In this document: positions 25,401 to 33,991 of the stretch, in pieces
Layout of the letters: every line of letters begins with the position of its first letter
Position numbering within the stretch: the stretch's first letter is position 1
Source: Thalassobacter stenotrophicus
Lineage (GTDB): Bacteria; Pseudomonadota; Alphaproteobacteria; Rhodobacterales; Rhodobacteraceae
Length of the DNA stretch: 64,000 nucleotides
Assembly (NCBI RefSeq): GCF_001458315.1
Contig: NZ_CYRX01000032.1
Coordinates: forward strand, 62,001-126,000
Direction: 5' to 3'
Notes under the pieces: generated by a model
Database searches by the model: none
Told to the model about the DNA's origin: nothing
Seen by the model: only the letters and a program-made list of their open reading frames with translations
Made by a program: the position numbers and the translations under genes

Positions 25401-27472
25401 TTGTCGAGGCCAGTCCTCTCCTCAGCATTATTGATGGCAAAGCCAGTTTTAGCTTCGAGCAAACAAACGAATGGGAAGGCCGCCTCCGCGTGGTTGTGGT
25501 TGCCGTCGACAAGACTGGGTTTGGTTTTTCCGAAACCGAAATTACTGTTCAAGATCCTGTCAGTATAGATGTCTCGGTGCCAAGATTTGTCGCTCCAAAC
25601 GACAGAGTGAACGCCAAAATGAACGTTAGATGGAACGAGTTTAGCGGTCCAGTGGACCTACGAACCACTATTGGCGCATCAACGACTATTCAGAATATTG
25701 AGGCACCCACCTCTAATGAATACGCCATTGATCTGCCGATCGAAGCCCCGGCAGTAGGTACTCTTCCGGTGCATGTTGAAGTCACAGCTGGTGAGCGCGT
25801 TTATCGGCGAACATATGAAATTGTTGCACGCAACGCGTCCTACCCAATCACGGAAATTCAATCTGTGGAGTTGCAAAAACGAAACTGGCTCGGGTTCGGC
25901 GGGTCACTAGTCGAACCCTACAATGCAGATCTTGTAGAGCTTGACGCGCCGGGTAGTACGTACAGCGCGAGTTTGACCAATATCGCCGGCATCAACTTGA
26001 TCCAGGCAGTATCGGAGCTCAATAAATACCCGTACGGCTGCGTTGAGCAGGTCTCATCTAAAGCCCGTGGCTTACTTGCTTTGACCGAAGTTCGCGGACT
26101 GAGCGAAGAAACCGCGAAGAAGATCCAGCTAGGTATTGATAACTTGCTGGCGAAGCAAAAAATCTCCGGAGCCTTTGGCTATTGGAGTGCAAACTCACGG
26201 ACCTACGAGGTGTATCAGCCCTACGCGCTGGACACTTTGCAAAAACTACTGCCCTACGCGGACAATCCCGATCAAGTTGTGACCGCTATCAACAATGGCC
26301 TGGAGTACATGTACCGGTCGAACTTTGGAGACCAAAGCACTCAGCTTTACGCATATGGTATCTTGGCGCGTTCTGGGTATGAGGTAACATCTCGTGCTCG
26401 GTACACGATTGACCGAATATTGTCTCGGCAGCGTTCGGAGTTGTTATCAGCCAACGCCAGGCCTTACCTGATGGCGAATGCACTGGATGATTTTGCACTC
26501 GCTTATTGGACTGCAGCCAACCTGAGCGACACCAAAAGGATGATGCAGATCGCCGAGAAAGTTCGCTATTTGTTGGATCAATCTCCGGCAGTTGAAACAC
26601 GTTCCAAGCGGTCCTCTGGGGTTTGGTTTTCTGGTGAACTGACAGAAGGCTTCGGAGCTAGGCTCTCCACTGCTGCACCGAAATATGCTCACCTTTTGAC
26701 AGACATTGATCGCGATAGCTTAGCGCCTGCCTTGGCGGAAGTTATCGGGAACACGCATAAGTACCTTAGCCAGCGCCGCTATCGCTCTACGCAATCTAGC
26801 GCCAAGCTGGTTGCGCTGCAAAAGTATCAAGAGCAATCAATGGAAGGTACAAAAGTCTCAATCGACGGCATGAAATTTGTGCTCGATGAAACGGGAAGCA
26901 TTCCTTTAACAGGCCATCAGCTTAAATCTGGTTTTGACATTGAGCATGATTCAAGCACACCGCTGTTCCTCAATGTTAAGACGACCGGGCAGCGGAGTTT
27001 TACTGACCCGTTGAATAACGGCTACAGGGTCAAAAAGTGGTGGTACGATCGGTCGGGGCATGCAGTCGATCTTGAAGCCGGACGACTAGATGTCAACCAA
27101 GGCGACTTGTTCACCGTAGTCATTGAGATCGACCGGACGAAATCAGGAGAAGGGTCAGATCTTCTTTTGACAGATCTATTGCCCACTGGTTTCGAGATTG
27201 AGGACGCAACGCTGGCGGACCCACAAGTAAACGGTATCGAGGTTGACTTGGGCGACGGCGAAACACCGTCTTTCACCGCTGCAATGGACGACCGTTTCAT
27301 CGCGCACTTTGACGGTCGTTGGTATCGAAATGACCATGCTTTTGTCCGGTACACTGTCCGTGCCGCGTATCAAGGGAAAGCCCAAATTCCAGATGCAACG
27401 GTTGAGGAGATGTATGCTCCAGAAATCAACGGAAGATCAGGCATCAAGCAGGTCGTCGTTCAAGGAAGATGA
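22454..27472 (+). CDS. bacterial alpha-2-macroglobulin family protein
   Basis: A 1672-aa protein from ATG 22454 with a signal peptide (MRHLIQIASFLVLMAFPSLL). No lipobox Cys is seen, so unlike E. coli ECAM/YfhM it is probably a soluble periplasmic protein. An MG2-type domain is visible around residues 440-560 (DVYLTSDRGIYRPGEAIELV). The thioester motif CVEQ starts at C1196 in NKYPYGCVEQ, followed by the helical thioester domain and a C-terminal receptor-like domain. A2Ms trap attacking proteases. The TGA overlaps the pbpC start (ATGA), the conserved A2M-PBP1C pairing of Gram-negatives, thought to protect and repair a breached envelope. Confidence 0.94.
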   Translation: MRHLIQIASFLVLMAFPSLLLAEQSGRHVAIETIVVSDNTTVPAGAEVNFLGVIDVSLNTAPSGKLATFTYGGQVYNADASLFYAQSSDPNVTTYPARTFDSGASASMCSTFVQRVHGEILDFAGDGYQKYFELTSAGQVVDAYAVTSPTDIFSRREERREFCITGLNHSTLYQLRLLPDLALSRTSYEVVLSTPITMAFKTPGRTPSIKLDSSKSILTDPTSAFIPIEYINVTELEVTLHKVDLASLPAYGDVFALLNGAEIDQLGNFWADEVVQKTVQLEAPIDQAQNLNLNFSDLLQQDTTGLFVATFTSPQIDASRYKKRPTQWFSISNIAMQFYKGLNQSDIFLTSFSDATPVVDADVRVVAANNRTLFEGRSDEAGRVAIPNNYLNGSDGFAPKFILVSDASHGTSIIQVDSTDQKPRFLDGGEVKRVQTDVYLTSDRGIYRPGEAIELVGVARQLDLTPVPAEELILKLVNRQDNQVYSLDVSSNDVGAFSAQIPLKSTTPLGRYSIQVTTVDGVPLAKHAVTISDFVPLTIEARLEIKEDHWPVGTEQDISLTGSYYSGGVASGLSAEITTSLQEVSSHDDGRLSGFIFGNKNNLLTNEVDSFTGALDDDGEFTTSLLAEYQFEKDRLYDVVIEGTVYDVGGRANTVKKRVSLDTQPSYVGVRPDFDDYASRDFPPSFTIASIDRQGASVAFEGVSYTVNKVKYRYNWYYDRGWRWNAVRVSSAAVEAGEVTSDTLTLRTPLGWGRHEIIVKNSHGFETSYEFYVGWGGDTKPASEPEQLSFSFDGALVRGTAPFSGVLSIMVANEDIQKVVRTEVKQGEFELPFVLAEETEPGIHLLASLIRPIETGSEHLPQIALGKTWVSTVKANRTIDVAVSAPAKTDSQTPLDVTINTNALSGSAMIFVVDEGIHAISGYRNDDITEHFLSERALNYGIFTNFGKLVSQDETLRSIRVGGDGDMLSAAAQAPKSEFFKTFVEASPLLSIIDGKASFSFEQTNEWEGRLRVVVVAVDKTGFGFSETEITVQDPVSIDVSVPRFVAPNDRVNAKMNVRWNEFSGPVDLRTTIGASTTIQNIEAPTSNEYAIDLPIEAPAVGTLPVHVEVTAGERVYRRTYEIVARNASYPITEIQSVELQKRNWLGFGGSLVEPYNADLVELDAPGSTYSASLTNIAGINLIQAVSELNKYPYGCVEQVSSKARGLLALTEVRGLSEETAKKIQLGIDNLLAKQKISGAFGYWSANSRTYEVYQPYALDTLQKLLPYADNPDQVVTAINNGLEYMYRSNFGDQSTQLYAYGILARSGYEVTSRARYTIDRILSRQRSELLSANARPYLMANALDDFALAYWTAANLSDTKRMMQIAEKVRYLLDQSPAVETRSKRSSGVWFSGELTEGFGARLSTAAPKYAHLLTDIDRDSLAPALAEVIGNTHKYLSQRRYRSTQSSAKLVALQKYQEQSMEGTKVSIDGMKFVLDETGSIPLTGHQLKSGFDIEHDSSTPLFLNVKTTGQRSFTDPLNNGYRVKKWWYDRSGHAVDLEAGRLDVNQGDLFTVVIEIDRTKSGEGSDLLLTDLLPTGFEIEDATLADPQVNGIEVDLGDGETPSFTAAMDDRFIAHFDGRWYRNDHAFVRYTVRAAYQGKAQIPDATVEEMYAPEINGRSGIKQVVVQGR

Positions 27473-29421
27473 AACGCGCTAAGCATATTATTGCGACGGT
27501 CTTCACAATTGTTGCGGTCATCACAGGCGCTCTGGCTTGGTATATTTCTCAACCACCCGAGCTTGGGCGCCTGACTGATGTTTCCAGTGTCCTTAGGTCA
27601 AACGACGGGCGCATTTTAAATCTGAGGCTTACCGAAAAAGGGTATTGGCGTGAGCCTGCGAAAATCGAGGAAATCGATCCCAGGCTGGTGGAGGTCCTGA
27701 TAGCTTATGAGGACCAACGTTTCTGGAGGCACAATGGTGTGGACTTCAAGGCCGTAGGCCGCGCCGCTTTCAATCTTGTTAAACTTGCTCGTGTCACGTC
27801 AGGTGCATCCACCATAACAATGCAAACCGTGCGACTTCTAGACACGAGCCTGGGGCGTCAAACGCTGACCACCAAGTTGCGTCAGATGTTAGAGGCCATC
27901 CGGCTTGAGAGGCATTGGACCAAAGAAGAAATACTCGAGGCCTATTTCACATTGGCGCCTTATGGCGGCAACATTGAGGGCATCAAAGCAGCAACCGAGG
28001 CCTGGTTCCAGAAAAACCCTGCCGATCTAACGCTGAATGAGATCTCGTTGCTCGTTGCTCTTCCTCAATCACCAGAGCGACGTCGACCTGACAGGTTTCC
28101 CGATGCTGCATACAAGGCAAAACAGATTGTCTTGAGCAAAGTGGCCCCAAGGCTCGAACTGCTGCCAAGCACTATCGCCGAGGTTTCGCGGGAGCCTCTG
28201 CCCTCGCGTTTATCAAAGCCAAAGTCGCATGCTTTACACCTTGCTGATCGCTTTATTCAAACAACTAGGGCAAGTGGAAATACAACGCTATTTTGGGACT
28301 GGCAGCGCCAAGTAGAAAGCATTTTAGCGAATGCGATCGAAACACGCCCTGTGCCGATCCAAGCTGCAGCGCTGGTCGTTGAGCGTAAAAGTGGTTTTGT
28401 AAGAGCCTACGTCGGTTCTGCTCAATACGGTTCAACCGCGCGAAAAGGAGCTGTCAATTACCTAACAGCGCTCAGAAGTCCCGGTTCTACTTTAAAGCCG
28501 CTGATCTATGCCAAGGCCCTAAATCGTGGTCTTATTCGCTTAGATCAGGTTTTCGATGACACCACCTATTATAGGGCAGGATACCGACCTACGAATTTCG
28601 ATCAGGGTTTCCGCGGAAAAGTTACTCTACGAGACGCGCTCGTCGCCTCACTTAACATTCCCGCTATCCGAGCCTTAGAGCAGGTTGGGCCCCGCATTCT
28701 CCACAACGAGCTCAACGGTTACCTAAATGGAAGTCTTTCGACCCAAGCGGATGCAGGCCTCAGTTTGGCTGTAGGGGGGCTATACCTTACACCAGAGCAG
28801 GTCGCCATGATCTACATGGGCCTCGCAGATCCTGGCCGCGCCCGGGAGTTAACATTTGAACCTGAGCAGCGGGTGGCAACAGATATGACGCTGATATCGC
28901 GCTCTACTTCCGACAAAATCTTGGATCTACTCATTCAAGAAATGAGCAATGGCGAGCGTGTAGCATTCAAAACAGGCACGTCTTATGCTCGTCAGGATGC
29001 TTGGAGCGTACAAATACATGAAAACCATCTTGTAGTAGTATGGATGGGTACCCCAGATAACGAGCCCACATCATCGCTGACAGGAGTAGGCTCAGCTTTT
29101 CCACTTTCGCTCGAAATTGGACGATCGCTCGGCTTAAGTGCCCCTACGAAGCCGAAGATCCCGCAGAGCGATGGTAAGGACGATTTTATAACAACTTTAT
29201 CTTGTCCTGATCTTATACGCTATCCGCAGAATGGATCGTGGATACGGTCCGATGATCAAGTATTGGAAGTCATCGGTGACGACGATACCGTTTGGTACTT
29301 GAATGGAAAAAAACTTGAACGCTTCAAGCGCCAAATCGACGTACCGCAAGCCGGTATCAATGTATTAACAGCAAGAAAAGGCAGCTGCTCGCAATCAAAT
29401 GAATTTTTTATTGAGCAGTAA
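27469..29421 (+). CDS. pbpC: penicillin-binding protein 1C
   Basis: A 650-aa protein. It has an N-terminal membrane anchor (HIIATVFTIVAVITGALAWY) and a glycosyltransferase domain with EDQRFWRHNGVD and GASTITMQ. The transpeptidase domain has SPGSTLKP (active Ser about residue 340) and KTGT (about 501). The last about 80 residues resemble the BiPBP_C domain of PBP1C. It is shorter than E. coli PbpC (about 770 aa). It adds and cross-links peptidoglycan in the periplasm and, paired with A2M, is thought to repair breaches. Confidence 0.93.
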   Translation: MKRAKHIIATVFTIVAVITGALAWYISQPPELGRLTDVSSVLRSNDGRILNLRLTEKGYWREPAKIEEIDPRLVEVLIAYEDQRFWRHNGVDFKAVGRAAFNLVKLARVTSGASTITMQTVRLLDTSLGRQTLTTKLRQMLEAIRLERHWTKEEILEAYFTLAPYGGNIEGIKAATEAWFQKNPADLTLNEISLLVALPQSPERRRPDRFPDAAYKAKQIVLSKVAPRLELLPSTIAEVSREPLPSRLSKPKSHALHLADRFIQTTRASGNTTLFWDWQRQVESILANAIETRPVPIQAAALVVERKSGFVRAYVGSAQYGSTARKGAVNYLTALRSPGSTLKPLIYAKALNRGLIRLDQVFDDTTYYRAGYRPTNFDQGFRGKVTLRDALVASLNIPAIRALEQVGPRILHNELNGYLNGSLSTQADAGLSLAVGGLYLTPEQVAMIYMGLADPGRARELTFEPEQRVATDMTLISRSTSDKILDLLIQEMSNGERVAFKTGTSYARQDAWSVQIHENHLVVVWMGTPDNEPTSSLTGVGSAFPLSLEIGRSLGLSAPTKPKIPQSDGKDDFITTLSCPDLIRYPQNGSWIRSDDQVLEVIGDDDTVWYLNGKKLERFKRQIDVPQAGINVLTARKGSCSQSNEFFIEQ

Positions 29422-29469
29422 TTCTTGTGTCAAGAGAGGTATGGATATGAAATTCATGAGAAGTTTCAA

Positions 29470-29739
29470 ATGACTGCTAAACTTATCGCTTTAGCTATTC
29501 TATTTTCATACCTCTATCTGTGGCTTGGTCGAATGGCTCGATCAGAACTTATTGAGAAAGGATGGTTCCCTCGTAATGGCTCTATATTTCTTGAAATGAT
29601 AATGAGTCCGATTTTTGTTGTCTGGGGACTATTTTTTTACATGCAGCTTATTCTATCATTCATTCCGTTTATCATTGGAGGTGGGATATGCTATTGGCTA
29701 ATCATTTACGTTATGGATATCTTCCGGTGGTGGCATTAA
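29470..29739 (+). CDS. small membrane protein
   Basis: An 89-aa protein from ATG 29470, with GAGAAG 9-14 bases upstream; an in-frame TTG at 29425 has no Shine-Dalgarno. Three hydrophobic segments are visible (LIALAILFSYLYLWL; IFLEMIMSPIFVVWGLFFYM; LILSFIPFIIGGGICYWLII). No known family. It is the last gene of the A2M-pbpC operon, 48 bp beyond pbpC. Confidence 0.65.
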   Translation: MTAKLIALAILFSYLYLWLGRMARSELIEKGWFPRNGSIFLEMIMSPIFVVWGLFFYMQLILSFIPFIIGGGICYWLIIYVMDIFRWWH

Positions 29740-29754
29740 ATTTATTTGTGGGAA

Positions 29755-29773
29755 CCAAAATTTTGGCTTTTTC
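29755..29773 (+). terminator. weak candidate terminator after the A2M operon
   Basis: CCAAAATTTTGG (29755-29766) is a perfect 12-bp palindrome followed by CTTTTTCC. The stem is A/T-rich, so termination would be modest. It lies 16 bp past the last gene of the rightward operon and before the convergent gene at 29820. Confidence 0.4.
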
Positions 29774-29819
29774 CTGTGTCCGCCGGCACTCCTCATAGCT
29801 TGAATCAGGCTAGAAGCCA

Positions 29820-30491
29820 TCATCTGCCGATCCGCTGAGTTCCAGAACTGGGAGCATACATTCCATGGTATCTATCCACTCGCGGCCTCTGTTCTTTATG
29901 AAACCATGAGGCGTCAGCTCGCCAATGAGCGACCGCAAATTCAAAGTTACGCCGGCCATCTCGAAGATCGGCCATGTTCTTCAGATGTTGGTGTATGCGA
30001 TTGAAACGTGTGGCGCTAAGGGGAGTGCCCCACTCATTTCGATAAGAGGCAGGAAGGAAGGGCAGGGTGGTATCGTAGTCTGCTGCCATCGCGTATTCTA
30101 AGATTGAACGTCGTTCGTTTTCTGTGCGGCCTGCGGTTTTACCCACTCGGTAGCCGAAGCAAACCAGCGGCGACATTTCCTGTCCGAATATGCCCTCGCC
30201 ACCCTTAGACTTGTATTCACGCTCAAATTCGAGACGCGCTTTCAATATAAAGTCAGGAGCGGATGTTCTGATCTTTTTCAATAGAGCCTCGCGCTCTGCT
30301 TCGAGCCGTGATCGTTCGGCCTCACGCCGTGCGCGTTTTTCAGCATCTAGACGCTCTTTAGCTGCCTGTGCTTTGGCTGTGTCCCGCTCCCTTTCTGCGC
30401 GGACTTGTTTAGCCTGTGGACCCCAAACGAATAACCAAAGTAAGGCAAGCGCCGCGATAAGGAGAAGAAGCAAGGCTGAGCCGTCATTCAT
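29820..30491 (-). CDS. membrane-anchored coiled-coil hypothetical protein
   Basis: A 223-aa protein. An N-terminal TM helix (residues about 5-24, ALLLLLIAALALLWLFVW) is followed by a strongly charged Ala/Arg/Glu coiled coil (about 28-72, KAQAAKERLDAEKRARREAE). A C-terminal globular part of about 130 residues follows (FGYRVGKTAGRTENERRSIL) that I do not recognise; it recalls short conserved domains in uncharacterised alphaproteobacterial proteins. It is convergent with the A2M operon and stands alone. Confidence 0.65.
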   Translation of the reverse strand: MNDGSALLLLLIAALALLWLFVWGPQAKQVRAERERDTAKAQAAKERLDAEKRARREAERSRLEAEREALLKKIRTSAPDFILKARLEFEREYKSKGGEGIFGQEMSPLVCFGYRVGKTAGRTENERRSILEYAMAADYDTTLPFLPASYRNEWGTPLSATRFNRIHQHLKNMADLRDGRRNFEFAVAHWRADASWFHKEQRPRVDRYHGMYAPSSGTQRIGR

Positions 30492-30627
30492 TGAAAATCC
30501 TATCGGCCACCTCTGTGTGGCTCTTGCCGGTACAACAATTCCACGCCAGTGTCGTCTTGAAGGCGAAACATGTCAAACTGCGTTGTGATGGTGAGATGGT
30601 CGCACCGCGCAGCCTCGAGGCTGCGGA

Positions 30628-30928
30628 ATGACCAAGTTCAACGACACGATCCGCGTGCTGATCCTGCTGAAGTTGCGAAAGAAAAACGTGCGGCCGAAGA
30701 TTTTGCCGTCTGCTGATTGCCGACCGGGTCAGGTCCAGACGAAGGACCCGCATGTCCTGTGCGCTATAGGTCGCTCATGGGGCTGGCGGCGGCGGATGTG
30801 AGCTTGCGAGTTTAACACGATCCAAGAACTGGCCGAAGCTGTTAAGCTTGCGGAATGCCATGTCAGCCGTCAGGTGCGGCGTGCCTGTCTCGCGTCGGAG
30901 ACGCTGAAGTGCCTTACTTTTGGGCGCG
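30628..30928 (+). pseudogene. serine recombinase C-terminal remnant
   Basis: One frame, broken by a TGA after WGWRRRM, reads TKDPHVLCAIGRSWGWRRRM then CEFNTIQELAEAVKLAECHV and SRQVRRACLASE. This matches the C-terminal region of large serine recombinases in alphaproteobacterial elements (DP..I.AI.R..., ...IA...GVS..YVSRLLRLAFLAP). The N-terminal catalytic domain is missing. The 30492-30627 stretch before it holds nothing I can name. Confidence 0.55.
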
Positions 30929-31337
30929 GGCCTCTATCTCGTCGTGATCATGGACTAGGCGACACGTAAGGTACTGTCCTGGCGGATATCAAAAACGCTG
31001 GATGCCAGCTTCTGTGTTGAGGCGCTGCAAGAGGCCATTGCCAAATATGGCAAGCCCGAGATTATGAATAGGGATCAAGGATCGCAGTTCACGTGCTCCG
31101 CCTGGATCACCACTCTGACTGATGCCAAGATCAAAATCTCAATGGATGGTCGGGGCCGATACCTCGACAACATATTTATCGAGCGTCTGTGGTGATCCCT
31201 GAAGCAGGAGGCCGTCTACCTGCACGAATTGCAGGACGGATTCCAAACCAAACGCATCATCGACAACTGGGTCGAGTTCTGCAATGTTGAGCGGCCCGAC
31301 ACAGCGCTTGATAAACGAACTCCCGACGACGCATACT
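30929..31337 (+). pseudogene. IS3-family transposase remnant (rve domain)
   Basis: The frame reads LYLVVIMD*ATRKVLSWRIS, then FCVEALQEAIAKYGKPEIMN, DQGSQFT, IFIERLW*SLKQEAVYL and ERPDTALDKRTPDDAY: the integrase core of an IS3-group orfB with two in-frame stops (TAG about 30953, TGA 31193). The 5' half and orfA are absent. The 3' end is cut by the IS66 element at 31338. Confidence 0.75.
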
Positions 31338-31421
31338 GTAAGCGGTGCGCCGCTCCCACACTTACGGCGTGACGCCTGATCTGCGATTCAGAGGCTTCTT
31401 TGATTTGTGGGGAGTTTCTGG

Positions 31422-31808
31422 ATGGTAGCTACAAGCGAGTTTCTGGCAAGGGAGCCGCGTCGGGCGGACGGCAAGCGGACTTGGCCGCCGGAGTTGAAGG
31501 CTCGGATCGTGGCGGAGACTCTGATTGAAGGCGAGACGGTCAATGCGGTTGCTAAACGGTATGAGTTGATCCCCAGCACGGTGTCTGACTGGCGACGAAT
31601 GGCGCGGCAGGGCAAACTGGTTCTGCCAAATTTGGAAGGTATGGATTTTGTGCCTGTTGAGATCGAGGCGTCTGCGCCTTTGGCCCAGCCTCTGGCCGTC
31701 ACTTCCTCAAACACGATTGATGTGATCAAAGGCGATGTCACCGTTCGTCTTGATGCGGCAACGCCAGCCGCGCGACTCGCCGAGATCGCGCGGGCTTTGG
31801 CCACGTGA
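31422..31808 (+). CDS. tnpA: IS66 TnpA accessory protein
   Basis: A 128-aa protein from ATG 31422 (GGGGAG 9-14 bases upstream). It contains the HTH of IS66 OrfA (VNAVAKRYELIPSTVSDWRRMAR) and a C-terminal segment GDVTVRLDAATPAARLAEI typical of the family. It is needed with TnpB and TnpC for IS66 transposition. It overlaps tnpB by 4 bp (GTGA). Confidence 0.85.
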   Translation: MVATSEFLAREPRRADGKRTWPPELKARIVAETLIEGETVNAVAKRYELIPSTVSDWRRMARQGKLVLPNLEGMDFVPVEIEASAPLAQPLAVTSSNTIDVIKGDVTVRLDAATPAARLAEIARALAT

Positions 31809-32158
31809 TCATGCCATCCCACAAGGTTCGGATTTTTGTAGCCAGTGACCCGGTGGACTTCCGCAAGGGCCATGATGGGCTGGCCGCTTTGGTGCAGAGC
31901 CACCTGCGCCAGAAGCCGTTTGATGGGTCGGTCTATGTGTTCCGGGCCAAGCGCGCGGATCGGCTGAAGCTGATCTACTGGGACGGTAGCGGGTTGGTGA
32001 TGGCCTACAAACGGCTCGAAGATAACAGCTTCACATGGCCCGCGGTCAAGAACGGGGTGATGCGCCTGGAACCGGCCCAGTTTGAGGCGCTGTTTGCGGG
32101 GTTGGATTGGCGGCGCGTGCGCCCTTTGGAGGTGGTAGCGCCCTCTGCGGCGGAGTGA
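31805..32158 (+). CDS. tnpB: IS66 TnpB accessory protein
   Basis: A 117-aa protein, starting GTG 31805 or ATG 31811. It shows the family hallmark DPVDFRKGHDGLAALVQ and the later RLKLIYWDGSGLVMAYKRLE and FTWP. Full length for TnpB. Its exact role in transposition is unknown; it is translationally coupled to tnpA. Confidence 0.9.
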   Translation: MIMPSHKVRIFVASDPVDFRKGHDGLAALVQSHLRQKPFDGSVYVFRAKRADRLKLIYWDGSGLVMAYKRLEDNSFTWPAVKNGVMRLEPAQFEALFAGLDWRRVRPLEVVAPSAAE

Positions 32159-32213
32159 CTCACGGGGTTGTTTGCGCGGGTCATTCTGCCCTTGTTTTGT
32201 TATGGGATGGGGC

Positions 32214-33725
32214 ATGACTGTGCCTGACAAATTGCCCGATGACATTGCCGAACTGAAGGCGATCATCCGTACGCAGCAGGATCAGAATGCGCGGCTTGAA
32301 GCCTTGGTCGCTTCGTTCAAGAAGGCGCTCTTCGGGGCCAAATCCGAGAAGCTTGACCCGGCCCAGTATGAGTTGGAACTCGAGGATATCGAGACCGCCA
32401 TCGCGCAGGTGGAAGCAGAGATCGACGCGGACGAGCGCACCGCGCCCGTGCGGCCCCCAAAGCCGCGCCAGACCAATCGCGGATCACTGCCCAAACATCT
32501 GGAACGGGTTGAGGTGGTCATTGAACCCGAGCAATCCTGCGCCTGCGGAACTGAGCGTCACGTCATTGGCGAGGAGGTCAGCGAACGGCTGGACATCATC
32601 CCGGCCCAGTTCCGTGTGATTGTCACCCGCCGCCCCAAATACGCCTGCCGCTCCTGTGAGGGTGGGATCACCCAAGCGCCTGCACCCGCCCACATCATCG
32701 CGGGCGGCATGCCAACCGAAGCAACGCTCGCCCATGTGCTCGTCTCAAAATATGCCGATCACCTGCCGCTCTATCGGCAGGCACAAATCTACAGCCGCCA
32801 AGGGATCGATCTGGATCGCTCGACCCTGGCCGGGTGGGTAGGCAAGTCGGCGTTTGAATTGACCCCGGTCTATGAGGCGCTCATGGCCGATCTGAAGCGC
32901 TCCACCAAGCTCTTCATGGACGAAACCCCTGCGCCAGTTCTGGCCCCAGGGCGCAAACGCACAAAAACCGGATACTTCTGGGCCTTGGCCCGTGATAACA
33001 GGCCATGGGGCGGCGGCGATCCTCCCGGAGTGGCGTTTACCTATGCGCCCGGTCGGTCAGGGCAGCATGCGGATAACATCTTGAGCGGCTTCAGCGGCAC
33101 CCTGCAGGTTGATGGATACGCAGGCTATAACAGCTTGCTCAAACGCCCTACACAGGATGTGGTGCTGGCCTATTGCTGGGCACACGCGCGGCGAAAATTG
33201 CATGACGTCACCCAATCTGGAGCTGCTCCAATCGCGCAGGAAGGCCTGGCGCAAATCCAGGCACTCTACCGTATCGAAAAAGACCTGAGAGGCCTGCCTG
33301 CCGATCAACGGCACGCTGCACGACGGGACCGCTCAAAACCCATCATCGACGCCTTCAAGCTCTGGCTCGCCCAGAACCGCGCACGCGTCTCAGCGAAATC
33401 GCCGACCGGTGAAGCCCTGAAATACATCGCCAAATACTGGGATGGCCTGTGTAGGTTCCTCGACGATGGCCGCATCGAACTCGACAACAACCCTGTCGAG
33501 CGCACCATCCGCCCCATCGCTCTGAACCGCAAAAACGCGCTCTTCGCCGGACATGATACCGGCGCTCAAAATTGGGCCGTAATCGCATCCCTGATCGAGA
33601 CCTGCAAACTCAACGGGATCGAGCCGCATGGCTATCTGTCCGGTGTCCTGACAGCCATCGCAGGCGGGCACAAACAAGCGGATATCAAAGAATTGCTGCC
33701 TTGGAACTACACCGCACCAGTGTGA
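32214..33725 (+). CDS. tnpC: IS66 transposase TnpC
   Basis: A 503-aa protein from ATG 32214. It has an N-terminal coiled coil (ELKAIIRTQQDQNARLEALV), a zinc-finger block (SCACGTERHVIGE ... YACRSCEGG) and the DDE core (KLFMDETPAPVL, LQVDGYAGYN, NNPVERTIRP). The sequence is intact with no frameshift, so this copy may be functional. It ends 16 bp before the right inverted repeat. Confidence 0.93.
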   Translation: MTVPDKLPDDIAELKAIIRTQQDQNARLEALVASFKKALFGAKSEKLDPAQYELELEDIETAIAQVEAEIDADERTAPVRPPKPRQTNRGSLPKHLERVEVVIEPEQSCACGTERHVIGEEVSERLDIIPAQFRVIVTRRPKYACRSCEGGITQAPAPAHIIAGGMPTEATLAHVLVSKYADHLPLYRQAQIYSRQGIDLDRSTLAGWVGKSAFELTPVYEALMADLKRSTKLFMDETPAPVLAPGRKRTKTGYFWALARDNRPWGGGDPPGVAFTYAPGRSGQHADNILSGFSGTLQVDGYAGYNSLLKRPTQDVVLAYCWAHARRKLHDVTQSGAAPIAQEGLAQIQALYRIEKDLRGLPADQRHAARRDRSKPIIDAFKLWLAQNRARVSAKSPTGEALKYIAKYWDGLCRFLDDGRIELDNNPVERTIRPIALNRKNALFAGHDTGAQNWAVIASLIETCKLNGIEPHGYLSGVLTAIAGGHKQADIKELLPWNYTAPV

Positions 33726-33772
33726 ACGGCGCACCGCTTACTGTTGAACGCCTCTGTAGAGGGATAAGAATC

Positions 33773-33898
33773 ATGCTCGTAACAGCAATCCTCCGCCTCG
33801 TGATGCGCGTCGTTAATGCAACTGCCTACGCGAACCAGCTCAGGGCCGAACGTGTTCTGAACGCACATCTCGCACGCGCTGGCAACAAACTCGACTGA
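33773..33898 (+). CDS. possible 41-aa small protein
   Basis: ATG 33773 opens MLVTAILRLVMRVVNATAYA and ends ...LNAHLARAGNKLD. GAGGGATAAGA upstream could serve as a Shine-Dalgarno. The N-terminal half is amphipathic and helical. It lies alone to the right of IS66, and the rest of 33742-33991 contains nothing I can name. It might be a real small protein or the remains of a truncated gene. Confidence 0.3.
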   Translation: MLVTAILRLVMRVVNATAYANQLRAERVLNAHLARAGNKLD

Positions 33899-33991
33899 GA
33901 ACGCCAAAAGCCCTAAAGGCAAGATTCTGCCGTCTCTGCGAAGCAACTCACCGCCCTACCCGTTATGGCGCGTTGGGGCTATCAGCGACAA

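Larger units (their letters stand above)
31338..33741 (+). mobile_element. IS66-family insertion sequence, 2404 bp
   Basis: Inverted repeats GTAAGCGGTGCGCCG at 31338 and its complement ending 33741 bound the three genes tnpA, tnpB and tnpC in the standard IS66 order. The 8-bp flanks (CGCATACT on the left, TGTTGAAC on the right) do not match, although IS66 normally duplicates 8 bp. A later deletion or recombination at one end is likely. Confidence 0.9.
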
